The position numbers were made by a program, and so were the translations under genes. Below the pieces are notes generated by a model. That model worked only from the letters and a program-made list of their open reading frames with translations, was not told the DNA's origin and made no database searches. A DNA stretch of 45,762 nt from Lysobacterales bacterium (GTDB lineage: Bacteria > Pseudomonadota > Gammaproteobacteria > Xanthomonadales > Xanthomonadaceae): positions 1 through 45,762 of the forward strand of contig JAATFG010000138.1 in NCBI GenBank assembly GCA_015655355.1. The letters are read 5' to 3'. This document shows, piece by piece, positions 25,416-32,821 of this stretch; positions within the stretch are counted from its first letter, which is position 1, and each line of letters begins with the position of its first letter.

Positions 25416-26735
25416 ATGACCCATGCCATCGACGCCGCGCCGCAGCGCGGCCTGCCGCTGCACGCCAAGGTGATGATCGGCTTCGTGCTCGGCACGGTGC
25501 TCGGCCTGCTCGCGCACTTCGGCGCCGGCAATGCGCATTGGGTGCAATTGCTGATCGACGATGCGCTGCGTCCGTTCGGGCAGATCTTCCTCAACCTGCT
25601 GTTCATGCTGGTCGTGCCGCTGATGTTCTCGGCGCTGGTGCTCGGCGTCGCCGAACTCGGCGACGTCGCCAGCCTCGGCCGCCTCGGCGGGCGCACGCTG
25701 CTCTACACCGCCGGCGTCACCGGCATCGCGGTGCTGGTCGGCCTGGTCTGCGTCAACCTGTTCGCGCCGGGCACCCACCTCGACCCGGCGCTGGTGCAGC
25801 AGGCGATGAACAGCAACCTCGCCAAGTCCGACGCGATCATCGCCCAGGGCCACCAACTGAATTTCGTGCAGATCATCGTCGACATCGTGCCGCACAACAT
25901 CGTCGGCGCGATGGGTGACGACAGCAAGAAGCTCGGCCTGGTGTTCTTTGCGCTGATGTTCGGCATCGGCATGGTGATGAAGCCCTCGCCCGGCACGCAG
26001 GCGCTGAAGAACGCGCTGCACGGCGTGCTGGAAATCTGCATGCACCTGATCGGCATGTTCGTGAAGCTGGCGCCATACGCGGTGACGTGCTTCATGTTCG
26101 TGCTGTGCGAGCAGATGGGCTGGGAGGTGCTGGTCGGCCTCGGCTGGTTCGTGGTCACCGTGCTGGTCGCGCTGGCCATCCACGGCTTCATCGTGCTGCC
26201 GCTGTGGGTGAAATTGATGGCTGGCATGGGCCCGCGCGAATTCTTCCGCGGCGTGCAGGAGGCCTCGCTGACCGCGTTCGCCACCGCGTCTTCGGCGGCG
26301 ACGTTGCCGGTGGCATTGCGCGTCGCCGAGGAAAACCTGAAATTGCCGCGCAAGGTCTCGCGCTTCGTGCTCACCGTCGGCGCATCGGCGAACCATCACG
26401 GCAGTGCGTTGTTCGAGGGCATCACCGTGCTGTTCCTCGCCCAGATCTACGGCATGCATCTGCCGATCGGCGAACAAGTGCTGGTGCTGGTGCTGTGCAT
26501 CCTCGGCGGCATCGGCACGGCAAGCATCCCGTCCGGCTCGCTGCCGGTGATCGCGATGATCTGCGGCATCGTCGGCTTCAATTCCGAAGGCATCGGCATC
26601 ATCCTCGGCGTCAACACCTTCCTCGACATGTGCCGCACTTCGCTCAACGTCACCGGCGATCTGGCGATGGTGGTGGTGGTGTCCAGGCGCAGCGGCGAGC
26701 AGGATCTGGCGACGCTGGAGGATGTCGTGAATTGA
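25416..26735 (+). CDS. Dicarboxylate/amino acid:cation symporter (DAACS family)
   Basis: 439 residues. Sodium- or proton-coupled transporter of the DctA/GltP fold, inner membrane, with multiple hydrophobic segments (about 18-40, 47-75, 85-110 and onward). Family signatures are FATASSAATLPVAL (the serine-rich hairpin with SSAATLP), SANHHGSALFEGI and NTFLDMCRTSLNVTGD (the NxxxDMxRTxxNVxGD motif of transmembrane helix 8). These motifs are shared by glutamate, aspartate and C4-dicarboxylate carriers, so the substrate is not decided. ATG 25416 has AGGGAA (25404-25409) 6 bases upstream. Followed after 17 bases by a tiny membrane-protein gene. Confidence 0.93.
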   Translation: MTHAIDAAPQRGLPLHAKVMIGFVLGTVLGLLAHFGAGNAHWVQLLIDDALRPFGQIFLNLLFMLVVPLMFSALVLGVAELGDVASLGRLGGRTLLYTAGVTGIAVLVGLVCVNLFAPGTHLDPALVQQAMNSNLAKSDAIIAQGHQLNFVQIIVDIVPHNIVGAMGDDSKKLGLVFFALMFGIGMVMKPSPGTQALKNALHGVLEICMHLIGMFVKLAPYAVTCFMFVLCEQMGWEVLVGLGWFVVTVLVALAIHGFIVLPLWVKLMAGMGPREFFRGVQEASLTAFATASSAATLPVALRVAEENLKLPRKVSRFVLTVGASANHHGSALFEGITVLFLAQIYGMHLPIGEQVLVLVLCILGGIGTASIPSGSLPVIAMICGIVGFNSEGIGIILGVNTFLDMCRTSLNVTGDLAMVVVVSRRSGEQDLATLEDVVN

Positions 26736-26752
26736 CCTACATGGAGGTTGCA

Positions 26753-26905
26753 ATGAACATGCAAGCGAAGTCCGGGGAGTCGCGTTTGATCGTCCTGGTC
26801 CTGCTGTTCCTCGCGTTGTGGACGTTGCGCGGTAATTTGTTCGACATCGCATCGCAAACCGCCGTGACCATGGCCAACCTCGACAGCGAAGACGCCAAGC
26901 GCTGA
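26753..26905 (+). CDS. 50-residue single-span membrane protein
   Basis: Not a family I recognise. It has a perfect GGAGG (26743-26747) 5 bases before ATG 26753. The 50-residue product has a basic/polar N-terminus (NMQAKSGESR), one hydrophobic segment (LIVLVLLFLALWTLRG, residues 12-27) and a polar C-terminus ending SEDAKR. The strong ribosome site and clean transmembrane topology argue that it is a real gene, probably cotranscribed with the symporter 17 bases upstream. It might modulate the transporter or be an independent small membrane protein. Alternative in-frame ATG 26741 would add MEVA but place the GGAGG inside the gene. Confidence 0.7.
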   Translation: MNMQAKSGESRLIVLVLLFLALWTLRGNLFDIASQTAVTMANLDSEDAKR

Positions 26906-26948
26906 TCGGTCCGCGTTTGGTTCGCTTCGCCCGCCCGCGGCGGTGTGG

Positions 26949-26954
26949 GACAAT
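26949..26954 (+). promoter_or_regulatory. Possible -10 (GACAAT) of tkt
   Basis: GACAAT lies 32 bases before the transketolase ATG. It matches 4 of 6 consensus bases; no -35 is seen. The tkt leader also has no clear Shine-Dalgarno. Confidence 0.3.
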
Positions 26955-26986
26955 GCGCGTCTCCGTCCACAACGCAGCCGCAGACC

Positions 26987-28972
26987 ATGACCGCGCCCAC
27001 CCGCCGCCAGCTTGCCAACGCCATCCGCTTCCTCGCCATCGACGCGGTGCAGGCCGCCAATTCCGGCCATCCGGGCATGCCGATGGGCATGGCCGACATC
27101 GCCGAAGTGCTGTGGAACGACTACCACCGCCACAGCCCGAGCAACCCGCACTGGGCCAACCGCGACCGCTTCATGCTCAGCAACGGCCATGGCTCGATGC
27201 TGCAATACGCGTTGCTGCACCTGAGCGGCTACGACTTGCCGATCGAGGAACTGAAGAAGTTCCGCCAACTGCACAGCAAGACCGCCGGCCACCCGGAACG
27301 CAACGAAACCCCCGGCGTCGAAACCACCACCGGCCCGCTCGGCCAGGGCCTCGCCAATGCGGTCGGCTTCGCCCTCGCCGAAAAGCTGCTGGCGCAGAAA
27401 TTCAACAGGCCCGGCTTCGACCTGATCGACCACCGCACCTGGGTGTTCCTCGGCGACGGCTGCATGATGGAAGGCATCTCGCACGAAGCCGCCTCGCTCG
27501 CCGGCACGTGGAAGCTCGACAAGCTGGTCGCGTTCTACGACGACAACGGCATCAGCATCGATGGCGAAGTGCACGACTGGTTCACCGACGATACCCCGGC
27601 GCGCTTCGAGGCCTACGGCTGGCAAGTCATCCGCAAGGTCGATGGACATGATCCGGTCGAGATCAAGAAAGCCATCGACACCGCGCTCAAGAGCGACAAG
27701 CCCACGCTGATCTGCTGCAAGACCGTCATCGGTTTCGGTTCGCCGAACAAGCAGGGCAAGGAAGAAAGCCACGGCGCCGCGCTCGGCAAGGACGAAGTGG
27801 AACTCACGCGCAAGAACCTGCATTGGGATTTCGCCCCGTTCGAGATTCCGCAGGACTACTACGCGGCCTGGAACAAGGTCGAGCAGGGCAAGAAGCTCGA
27901 AGCCGAATGGAATGCGCTGTTCGAGAAATACGCCGCGCAATTCCCCAGTGAAGCGCAGGAACTCGACCGCCGCTTGCAGGGCGAATTGCCGAAGGATTTC
28001 ATCGCCAAGGCCGACGAATACATCACCAAGGTCGCGCTCGATGGCGCGACGATTGCGTCGCGCAAGGCCTCGCAGAACGCGATCGAAGCCTTCGCGCCGC
28101 TGCTGCCGGAGGTGATCGGCGGCTCGGCGGATCTGGCGCCGTCGAACCTGACGATGTGGAAAGCGAGCAAGTCGGTCACCGAAGCCGACGTGAACGCCAA
28201 CTACGTGCACTACGGCGTGCGCGAATTCGGCATGTCGGCGATCGCGAACGGCCTCGCGCTGCACGGCGGGTTCCTGCCGTTCGACGCGACCTTCCTCGTT
28301 TTCAGCGATTACGCGCGCAACGCGGTGCGCATGAGCGCGCTGATTCCGGCGCACGTCATCCACGTCTACACGCACGATTCGATCGGCCTCGGCGAAGACG
28401 GCCCGACCCACCAGCCGGTCGAGCACATCGCTTCGCTGCGCCTGATTCCCAACCACGACGTGTGGCGCCCGGGCGATGCGGTCGAAACCGCGGTGGCGTG
28501 GAAGCAGGCGATCCTGCGCAAGGACGGCCCGAGCAGCCTGATCCTGTCGCGCCAGAACCTGCCGCACCAGCCGCGCGACGAAGGCCAGGTGCTCGACATC
28601 GCGCGCGGCGGCTACGTGCTGAAGGACAGCGTCGGCACGCCGGAAGTCATCTTCATCTCCACCGGCTCGGAACTGGCGCTGGCGGTGAAGGCCGCCGAAG
28701 CGTTCGGGGACAAGGCGCGCGTCGTTTCGATGCCGAGCACGGACGTGTTCGAGCGCCAGGACGCCGCGTACAAGGAGCGCGTGCTGCCGAAGGCGGTGCG
28801 CAAGCGCGTGGCGATCGAAGCGGCCAGTCGCGATTTCTGGTTCAAGTACGTCGGCCTCGATGGCGCGGTGATCGGCATGGACACGTTCGGCGCCTCCGCG
28901 CCGGCGGACAAGCTGTACGCGTATTTCGGCATCACCGCCGACAAGGCCATCGAGGCGGCGAAGGCGCTGTAA
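26987..28972 (+). CDS. tkt: Transketolase
   Basis: 661 residues, matching the usual length of about 665. Thiamine diphosphate enzyme moving two-carbon units in the pentose phosphate pathway, linked to the glycolytic genes at 34.6-40.2 kb. N-terminal TPP domain with [18 protein letters not shown], the TPP/Mg motif [19 protein letters not shown] and DDNGISIDG; Pyr domain with [35 protein letters not shown] and [19 protein letters not shown]-terminal domain with [13 protein letters not shown] 26987 ([19 protein letters not shown]) is where homology begins; upstream in-frame codons are not family-like. Followed by repeat copy B and then a terminator hairpin. Confidence 0.97.
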   Translation: MTAPTRRQLANAIRFLAIDAVQAANSGHPGMPMGMADIAEVLWNDYHRHSPSNPHWANRDRFMLSNGHGSMLQYALLHLSGYDLPIEELKKFRQLHSKTAGHPERNETPGVETTTGPLGQGLANAVGFALAEKLLAQKFNRPGFDLIDHRTWVFLGDGCMMEGISHEAASLAGTWKLDKLVAFYDDNGISIDGEVHDWFTDDTPARFEAYGWQVIRKVDGHDPVEIKKAIDTALKSDKPTLICCKTVIGFGSPNKQGKEESHGAALGKDEVELTRKNLHWDFAPFEIPQDYYAAWNKVEQGKKLEAEWNALFEKYAAQFPSEAQELDRRLQGELPKDFIAKADEYITKVALDGATIASRKASQNAIEAFAPLLPEVIGGSADLAPSNLTMWKASKSVTEADVNANYVHYGVREFGMSAIANGLALHGGFLPFDATFLVFSDYARNAVRMSALIPAHVIHVYTHDSIGLGEDGPTHQPVEHIASLRLIPNHDVWRPGDAVETAVAWKQAILRKDGPSSLILSRQNLPHQPRDEGQVLDIARGGYVLKDSVGTPEVIFISTGSELALAVKAAEAFGDKARVVSMPSTDVFERQDAAYKERVLPKAVRKRVAIEAASRDFWFKYVGLDGAVIGMDTFGASAPADKLYAYFGITADKAIEAAKAL

Positions 28973-28980
28973 TTGCTTTT

Positions 28981-29028
28981 CTCTCTCCCCTCGTGGGAGA
29001 GAGTGCCCCGAAGGGGCGAGAGAGGGGG
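28981..29028. repeat. REP-like imperfect palindrome, copy B
   Basis: CTCTCCC-CTCGT-GGGAGAG, then GCCCC-GAA-GGGGC and a closing GAGAGAGGGGGAA. Same architecture as copy A but with different inner arm bases, as expected for compensatory change in a structured repeat. It lies 9 bases after the tkt stop. Confidence 0.85.
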
Positions 29029-29056
29029 AAGGCCGGCGCAAGCCGGCTTTTTCTTT
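29029..29056 (+). terminator. Rho-independent terminator of tkt
   Basis: Hairpin AAGGCCGGC-GCAA-GCCGGCTTT (one G-U pair) followed by TTCTTTT. It sits between repeat copies B and C. Confidence 0.8.
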
Positions 29057-29061
29057 TCGCG

Positions 29062-29109
29062 CCCCCTCTCCCGGCCTCCGGCCACCCTCTCCCACGAGGG
29101 GAGAGGGGA
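29062..29109. repeat. REP-like imperfect palindrome, copy C (opposite orientation)
   Basis: CCCCCTCTCCC, GGCCTCCGGCC, then ACCCTCTCCCACGAGGGGAGAGGGG (quoted core CTCTCCC-ACGAG-GGGAGAG). It is the reverse-complement arrangement of copy B, so the pair forms a larger inverted unit around the tkt terminator. Confidence 0.82.
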
Positions 29110-29120
29110 ACGGCATGGGC

Positions 29121-29149
29121 TTGACAACTTGATAATTTACGAGTGTAAT
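29121..29149 (+). promoter_or_regulatory. Consensus sigma-70 promoter of the blaI-like operon
   Basis: Perfect TTGACA (29121-29126), a 17-base spacer, and TGTAAT (29144-29149). Transcription would begin near 29156. It is the best promoter in the window and lies in an unusually AT-rich patch, as expected for a strong promoter kept off by a repressor. Confidence 0.85.
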
Positions 29150-29156
29150 CGTAAAT
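29135..29156. promoter_or_regulatory. Operator candidate 1 overlapping the blaI -10
   Basis: 8-bp inverted repeat ATTTACGA (29135-29142), GTGTAA, TCGTAAAT (29149-29156). It covers the -10 element and the predicted start point. A BlaI dimer bound here would block transcription, fitting autorepression. Confidence 0.65.
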
Positions 29157-29159
29157 AAA

Positions 29160-29171
29160 TTACATTTGTAA
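29160..29171. promoter_or_regulatory. Operator candidate 2, TACA-N2-TGTA type
   Basis: TTACA-TT-TGTAA, a perfect 5-2-5 palindrome containing TACA...TGTA, the half-site pair of BlaI/MecI operators. It lies just downstream of the predicted start point and before the GGAG at 29174-29177. Confidence 0.65.
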
Positions 29172-29183
29172 ACGGAGCCTGCC

Positions 29184-29567
29184 ATGCAGATCAGCGAAGC
29201 CGAAGCGGTAGTGATGGAAGTGCTGTGGAAGAAGCATCCACAGGGCGCGGATGAAGTGGTCGCGGCATTGGCGAAGAAGGGCAGCGACTGGGCCGAGCCG
29301 ACGGTGAAAACCCTGCTCAATCGCCTGCTCAACAAGGGTGCGATCGAAGCCGAGCGCGATGGCCGCCGTTACCGGTATTCGCCGGTGCTGGCGCGCGAGG
29401 CATGGATGGCGCAGCAGAGCGATGGACTGCTGCACAAGCTGTTCGGCGGACGCGTCGCGCCGCTGGTCGCGCATTTCAGCGAACGCGGCAAGTTGAGCGA
29501 AGCGGACATCGCCGAATTGAAGAAGCTGATCGGCGAACTCGGCGTGGAGAACGGCGATGAACGCTGA
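29184..29567 (+). CDS. BlaI/MecI family transcriptional repressor
   Basis: 127 residues. Winged-helix repressor: ISEAEAVVMEVLWKKHPQGA, then the recognition region WAEPTVKTLLNRLLNKGAIE and wing AERDGRRYRYSPVL. The C-terminal helices for dimerisation and proteolytic release follow (LFGGRVAPLVAHFSERGKLS, IAELKKLIGEL). Family members repress beta-lactamase or cell-wall-stress genes until cleaved by the partner M56 protease. Start ATG 29184 with GGAG 6 bases upstream. Its promoter carries two palindromes matching the expected operator geometry. It overlaps the M56 gene by 11 bases, a translational-coupling layout standard for blaI-blaR pairs. Confidence 0.93.
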   Translation: MQISEAEAVVMEVLWKKHPQGADEVVAALAKKGSDWAEPTVKTLLNRLLNKGAIEAERDGRRYRYSPVLAREAWMAQQSDGLLHKLFGGRVAPLVAHFSERGKLSEADIAELKKLIGELGVENGDER

Positions 29568-31134
29568 TGCGTTGCTGCGAATCCTGATCGACACCACGCT
29601 CTCCACCAGTGCCGCGACGGTGTTGCTGCTGCTGTTGCGCAAGCCGCTGCGCCAGTGGTTCGGCGCGAGCATCGCGTATGCGGCGTGGTGGTTGCTGCCG
29701 GTGGCATGGCTGGCCGTGCTGTTGCCCGCGCCGACCGTGCAAGTCGCGCGAATGATGCCACTGGCGGTGCGGGTCGGCGAATCGCATGCGTTGCCGGCGC
29801 TGCCGGTCGCCGCGCCGCTGCCGTGGACGCTGTTCGTGGTGTGCGCGTGGGGGCTCGGCGCAGTGGCGATGCTGGCGCTGTTCTGGTTGCAGCAATGGCG
29901 TTTCCAGCGCGCATTGCAGGCCGGCGAACTGCGCGAGGGCATGCAGGTGGCGAACGCCGTCGCCGGCTTGCCGGCGGTGATGGGCGTACTGCGTCCGCGC
30001 ATCGTGCTGCCGGCGGATTTTGCACAGCGTTACGACGCGGATGAGCGCGAGCTGATCCTGTGCCACGAGCGCGTGCACGTGCGCCGGCTCGATTTGCAGG
30101 TCAATGCCCTCGTTGCCGCGTTGCGCGCGCTGTACTGGTTCAACCCGCTGCTGCATGCCGCCGCGGCGCGCTTCCATCGCGACCAGGAACTGGCCTGCGA
30201 CGCGCGCGTGGTCGCGCAGCATCCGCAGCGGCGCCGCGCTTACGCCGATGCGATGTTGAAAACGCAATTGGCCGCTTCGTCCCTGCCCTTGGGTTGCCAT
30301 TGGCAGGCTTATCAACCGTTGAAGGAGAGAATCGAAATGTTGAACCATCATGGACGCCATCCGCGCCGCACGTCTGCCGGCGTATTGATCGTGTCGTTGT
30401 TGACACTGGGTTTTGGTTTTGCGGCTTGGGCTGCGCAGCCGGCGAAAGCGGCCAAGCCCGCACGCGTTGACGTTCAATCCAAGAACACCAATCCGCCGGC
30501 TTACCCGGTTGATGCCGTGCAGAAGGGCATCGGTGGCACAGTTGTTTTGCTGGTCGATGTCGCCGCCGATGGCAGCGTAAGCAAGCTGACGATCGACAAG
30601 TCGGAACCGCAACAAGGCGCATCGCAAGATGAGTTTGATGCTGCTGTGCTGGAAGCGGCCAAGAAATGGAGATTCGTTCCGGCTCAAGAAAATGGCAAGC
30701 CGGTTGCGGGACGTGTGCGTGTCCCGGTGTGCTTTACCACCGACGAAAGCGCGAAGGATGCATGCTCGTCGTCAACGCAGGCCATGGAGAATGCATCCAG
30801 CACTACGCTTGCCGCTGCATCCATCGCCATGCAGCCCGCCGCGCCGGCGGGCAAGCAGATGTTCTTCGCGGACAACGCGGAGATTCATACCACCGGAGAT
30901 GTGCCCGTCGAGAACATCGACGTGGCGAATTCGCCGTACTCCCACAAGACCGCTGCGCCGGAAGGCGCGAAGGACGCGGAGAAATTCGATTGGTACGAAC
31001 TGGATTGGTCGGCGCTGAAGGAAAAGGACGCAAACAAGGAGTCGTACGGATTCCAGTGCGACGTGCTGGCCGGCACTGGTACCGATGGCACGCCGCCGGA
31101 ATTCTGTGGCATCAAGCGCAAGGCGAACGGCTGA
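29557..31134 (+). CDS. M56 family metalloprotease (BlaR1-like) with a TonB-type C-terminal domain
   Basis: 525 residues. Transmembrane helices at about 14-28, 40-57 and 90-111, then the M56 zinc protease with HERVH (His170, Glu171, His174) and the downstream ligand region RDQELACDARV (Glu211). A fourth helix lies at about 273-292. From 311 to 395 there is a TonB/energy-transducer C-terminal domain (YPVDAVQKGIGGTVVLLVDV, LEAAKKWRFVPAQENGKPVA). The final 130 residues are unrecognised. The penicillin-binding sensor domain of BlaR1 is absent, so the trigger is not a beta-lactam bound in the classical way. It likely cleaves or releases the BlaI repressor encoded upstream. GGAG (29546-29549) lies 7 bases before the start. 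Confidence 0.9.
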   Translation: MNADALLRILIDTTLSTSAATVLLLLLRKPLRQWFGASIAYAAWWLLPVAWLAVLLPAPTVQVARMMPLAVRVGESHALPALPVAAPLPWTLFVVCAWGLGAVAMLALFWLQQWRFQRALQAGELREGMQVANAVAGLPAVMGVLRPRIVLPADFAQRYDADERELILCHERVHVRRLDLQVNALVAALRALYWFNPLLHAAAARFHRDQELACDARVVAQHPQRRRAYADAMLKTQLAASSLPLGCHWQAYQPLKERIEMLNHHGRHPRRTSAGVLIVSLLTLGFGFAAWAAQPAKAAKPARVDVQSKNTNPPAYPVDAVQKGIGGTVVLLVDVAADGSVSKLTIDKSEPQQGASQDEFDAAVLEAAKKWRFVPAQENGKPVAGRVRVPVCFTTDESAKDACSSSTQAMENASSTTLAAASIAMQPAAPAGKQMFFADNAEIHTTGDVPVENIDVANSPYSHKTAAPEGAKDAEKFDWYELDWSALKEKDANKESYGFQCDVLAGTGTDGTPPEFCGIKRKANG

Positions 31135-31706
31135 TGCGTCACATCGCGATGGCCGCGTGCCTGCTGGCGCTGTGCGCCTGCGCCAGCGAGCACGACAGCA
31201 TCGAGGAAAAGACCGTGCGCAGCGGCAACGTCGATGGCCGCCTGTTGCAGCCGAACACGCAGGGCAACGGCGCGGCGCAGGTGCGGACCTACCAGTTGCA
31301 CTCGCAGGAGCGCTTCCGCATGCCGCAGCCGCAAGTCGCGCCGACGCCGGGTTTGCCGGCCGATTCGCCGCGCACTTCATTGGCGCCGACGACGGTCTGC
31401 GCGCGCGCCATCATCAATGCCGAGGGCGTGGTGCAACGCGTCGATGCGCTCGACGATCGCGGCGAATGCCACGCGGGTGCCACTGTCGAGAATGCGGATT
31501 TGCTGCAAGCCGTGCGCGATGCCTTGCTGCAATGGCGCTACCAGCCCGCAGCGGTATGCACTTATGCAGCGGACGCGACCAAACCCGACGACGAGAACGA
31601 TTGCGCCGGTGCGGAGAAGATCGAAGCGGTGCCGGTGAGCTTGATGTACGCCTTCACCTTCGAGCTGCGCGAAGGCAAGGTCGTGGTGCACAGTCGCGGC
31701 AAGTGA
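31134..31706 (+). CDS. Lipoprotein with TonB-C-like domain
   Basis: 190 residues. Lipoprotein signal (HIAMAACLLALCAC, lipobox LCAC with acceptor Cys16). A disordered Pro/Gln-rich stretch follows (PQPQVAPTPGLPADSP), then a region VCARAIINAEGVVQRVDALD and LLQAVRDALLQWRYQPAAVC that resembles the TonB C-terminal fold (derived regulatory beta-strand, then a WxYxPA core). Ends VPVSLMYAFTFELREGKVVV. It begins with a one-base overlap (TGATG) of the M56 gene, so it is part of the same operon. Function unknown; probable periplasm- or outer-membrane-facing partner of the M56-TonB protein. Confidence 0.78.
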   Translation: MRHIAMAACLLALCACASEHDSIEEKTVRSGNVDGRLLQPNTQGNGAAQVRTYQLHSQERFRMPQPQVAPTPGLPADSPRTSLAPTTVCARAIINAEGVVQRVDALDDRGECHAGATVENADLLQAVRDALLQWRYQPAAVCTYAADATKPDDENDCAGAEKIEAVPVSLMYAFTFELREGKVVVHSRGK

Positions 31707-31769
31707 GTGGTGCCGCGATGCCGTCTTGTGGCAAGCTCCACGGTGAACCCACAAGCAGCGGAGGCAGTC

Positions 31770-32147
31770 ATGTCGTTTGCAGTGAAGTTGATGTCGGTAA
31801 TGGTGTTGTCCGGTGTGGCGCTTGCGGCAAGCGCGGCGGATGCGCCGGCTTCACCGGTCGATGCGGCGCAAGCGGCGGTGTTGAAATGCCACGCCGATTA
31901 CGTGCAGCAAGTGACCGCCAAGCACCGCGATATCGGTCTGGATGCGATGCCCGCCGGCTTCACTGCCAGCGAAATAGCGCATGCCTCGACTGCCGCGTGC
32001 AAACCGGCGCTGGATGCGTATGCGCAGAAAGTGAGCGATTCGAGCGGCGGAAACGACGATTACGCCAAGGGGAAAGCCGACGCGCTGAGCGAATATGCGT
32101 TCGACTACACGCTCGATGCGCTCATCAAGCTGGCGTCGAGCCGCTGA
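31770..32147 (+). CDS. Small exported protein of unknown function
   Basis: 125 residues. Signal peptide (FAVKLMSVMVLSGVALAASA, cleavage ASA-A), then a helical, charged mature part with two cysteines (LKCHADYVQQ, TAACKPALDAYA) that could form a disulfide. No family recognised. ATG 31770 has GGAGG (31760-31764) 5 bases upstream; an earlier in-frame ATG at 31707 would bury the signal peptide. It follows the lipoprotein by 63 bases and is probably the last member of the blaI-type operon, though no promoter or terminator separates it clearly. Confidence 0.72.
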   Translation: MSFAVKLMSVMVLSGVALAASAADAPASPVDAAQAAVLKCHADYVQQVTAKHRDIGLDAMPAGFTASEIAHASTAACKPALDAYAQKVSDSSGGNDDYAKGKADALSEYAFDYTLDALIKLASSR

Positions 32148-32160
32148 TCCGGCATGATGC

Positions 32161-32189
32161 GGGAAAGCTGCGTTTTGCGCGGCTATCCC
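32161..32189. other. Hairpin between convergent genes
   Basis: GGGAAAGCTGCG-TTTTG-CGCGGCTATCCC forms an 11-pair stem with one mismatch and one G-U pair. It has no T run. It lies in the short gap between the small exported protein gene (+) and the flavin reductase-like gene (-) and may act as a convergent 3' barrier. Confidence 0.35.
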
Positions 32190-32190
32190 G

Positions 32191-32748
32191 TCACGGCGGC
32201 AGCATGTCCGGGCGGAACAACTTGCGCCGCTGCACCTCTTCGCCGGACACCATGAACTCGCCGTTGCCGCGATAGTGGATCGTCTTCGGGTATTTCGGTG
32301 ACGGCGCGACGTGCCCCTTGACCACTTGCCACACGAACAGGTTGTAGAGCTTGGTGTTGCGGGTTTCGATCAGCGAGCACTCGAAGTTGGCGTGGCATTC
32401 GCCGACCAGCGGCGCATGCACGCGTTCGCCTTCAACCGCGGTGAGCTTGAACCTGTCGAACTTGTCCACGTCGCGGCTGCTGCAATTGCCGATGCCGACC
32501 ACGCTGTCGAGCAGGTCGAAGGTCGGCACGTTGATGACGCATTCGCGGCTGCGCTTGGCCAGTTCGTGGCTGTGGTTGGCATCCCAGATGTAGGTGCCGA
32601 CGATGTCCCAGCCGAGCAGCATGTGCCAGCCGCAGGTCATGATCGCGCGCTGGTCTTTCCACGCGGTACTGATGAGGATGACGGGGCCGGGTTCGAGCAA
32701 ACGGCGGGTTAGTTCGACCGGGAAATCGCGCTTGCGTTTGGTTGCCAT
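32191..32748 (-). CDS. Flavin reductase-like protein (FMN-binding split barrel)
   Basis: 185 residues. The split beta-barrel of the flavin reductase-like family: PGPVILISTAWKDQRAIMTC, HMLLGWDIVGTYIWDANHS, RECVINVPTFDLLDSVVGIG and HANFECSLIETRNTKLYNLF. These proteins bind FMN and often act as NAD(P)H:flavin reductases or as flavin-dependent oxidoreductase partners; the substrate is not evident. ATG 32748 is the only sensible start. The gene sits between the convergent exported-protein gene and repeat copy D. Confidence 0.86.
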   Translation of the reverse strand: MATKRKRDFPVELTRRLLEPGPVILISTAWKDQRAIMTCGWHMLLGWDIVGTYIWDANHSHELAKRSRECVINVPTFDLLDSVVGIGNCSSRDVDKFDRFKLTAVEGERVHAPLVGECHANFECSLIETRNTKLYNLFVWQVVKGHVAPSPKYPKTIHYRGNGEFMVSGEEVQRRKLFRPDMLPP

Positions 32749-32777
32749 GATGCCCCCTCATCCGGCGCTGCGCGCCA

Positions 32778-32806
32778 CCTTCTCCCCCGCAGGCCGGGGG
32801 AGAAGG
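32778..32806. repeat. REP-like palindrome, copy D (divergent)
   Basis: CCTTCTCCCCC-GCAGGCC-GGGGGAGAAGG, a perfect 11-bp stem, preceded by CCCCCTCATCCGGCGCTGCG. It is a variant of the copies at 25315-29109 and lies between two minus-strand genes. Confidence 0.7.
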
Positions 32807-32821
32807 AAAACACGCTGCGGC

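Noticed and set aside
25315..29109. Repeat copies A to C as a CRISPR array
   Set aside because: Copies differ in their inner stems, are not regularly spaced, and lie around normal genes; no cas gene is present.
26447..29335. 962-codon open frame on the - strand opposite the symporter end and tkt
   Set aside because: Antisense of transketolase with shadow composition; it also runs through repeat copies B and C.
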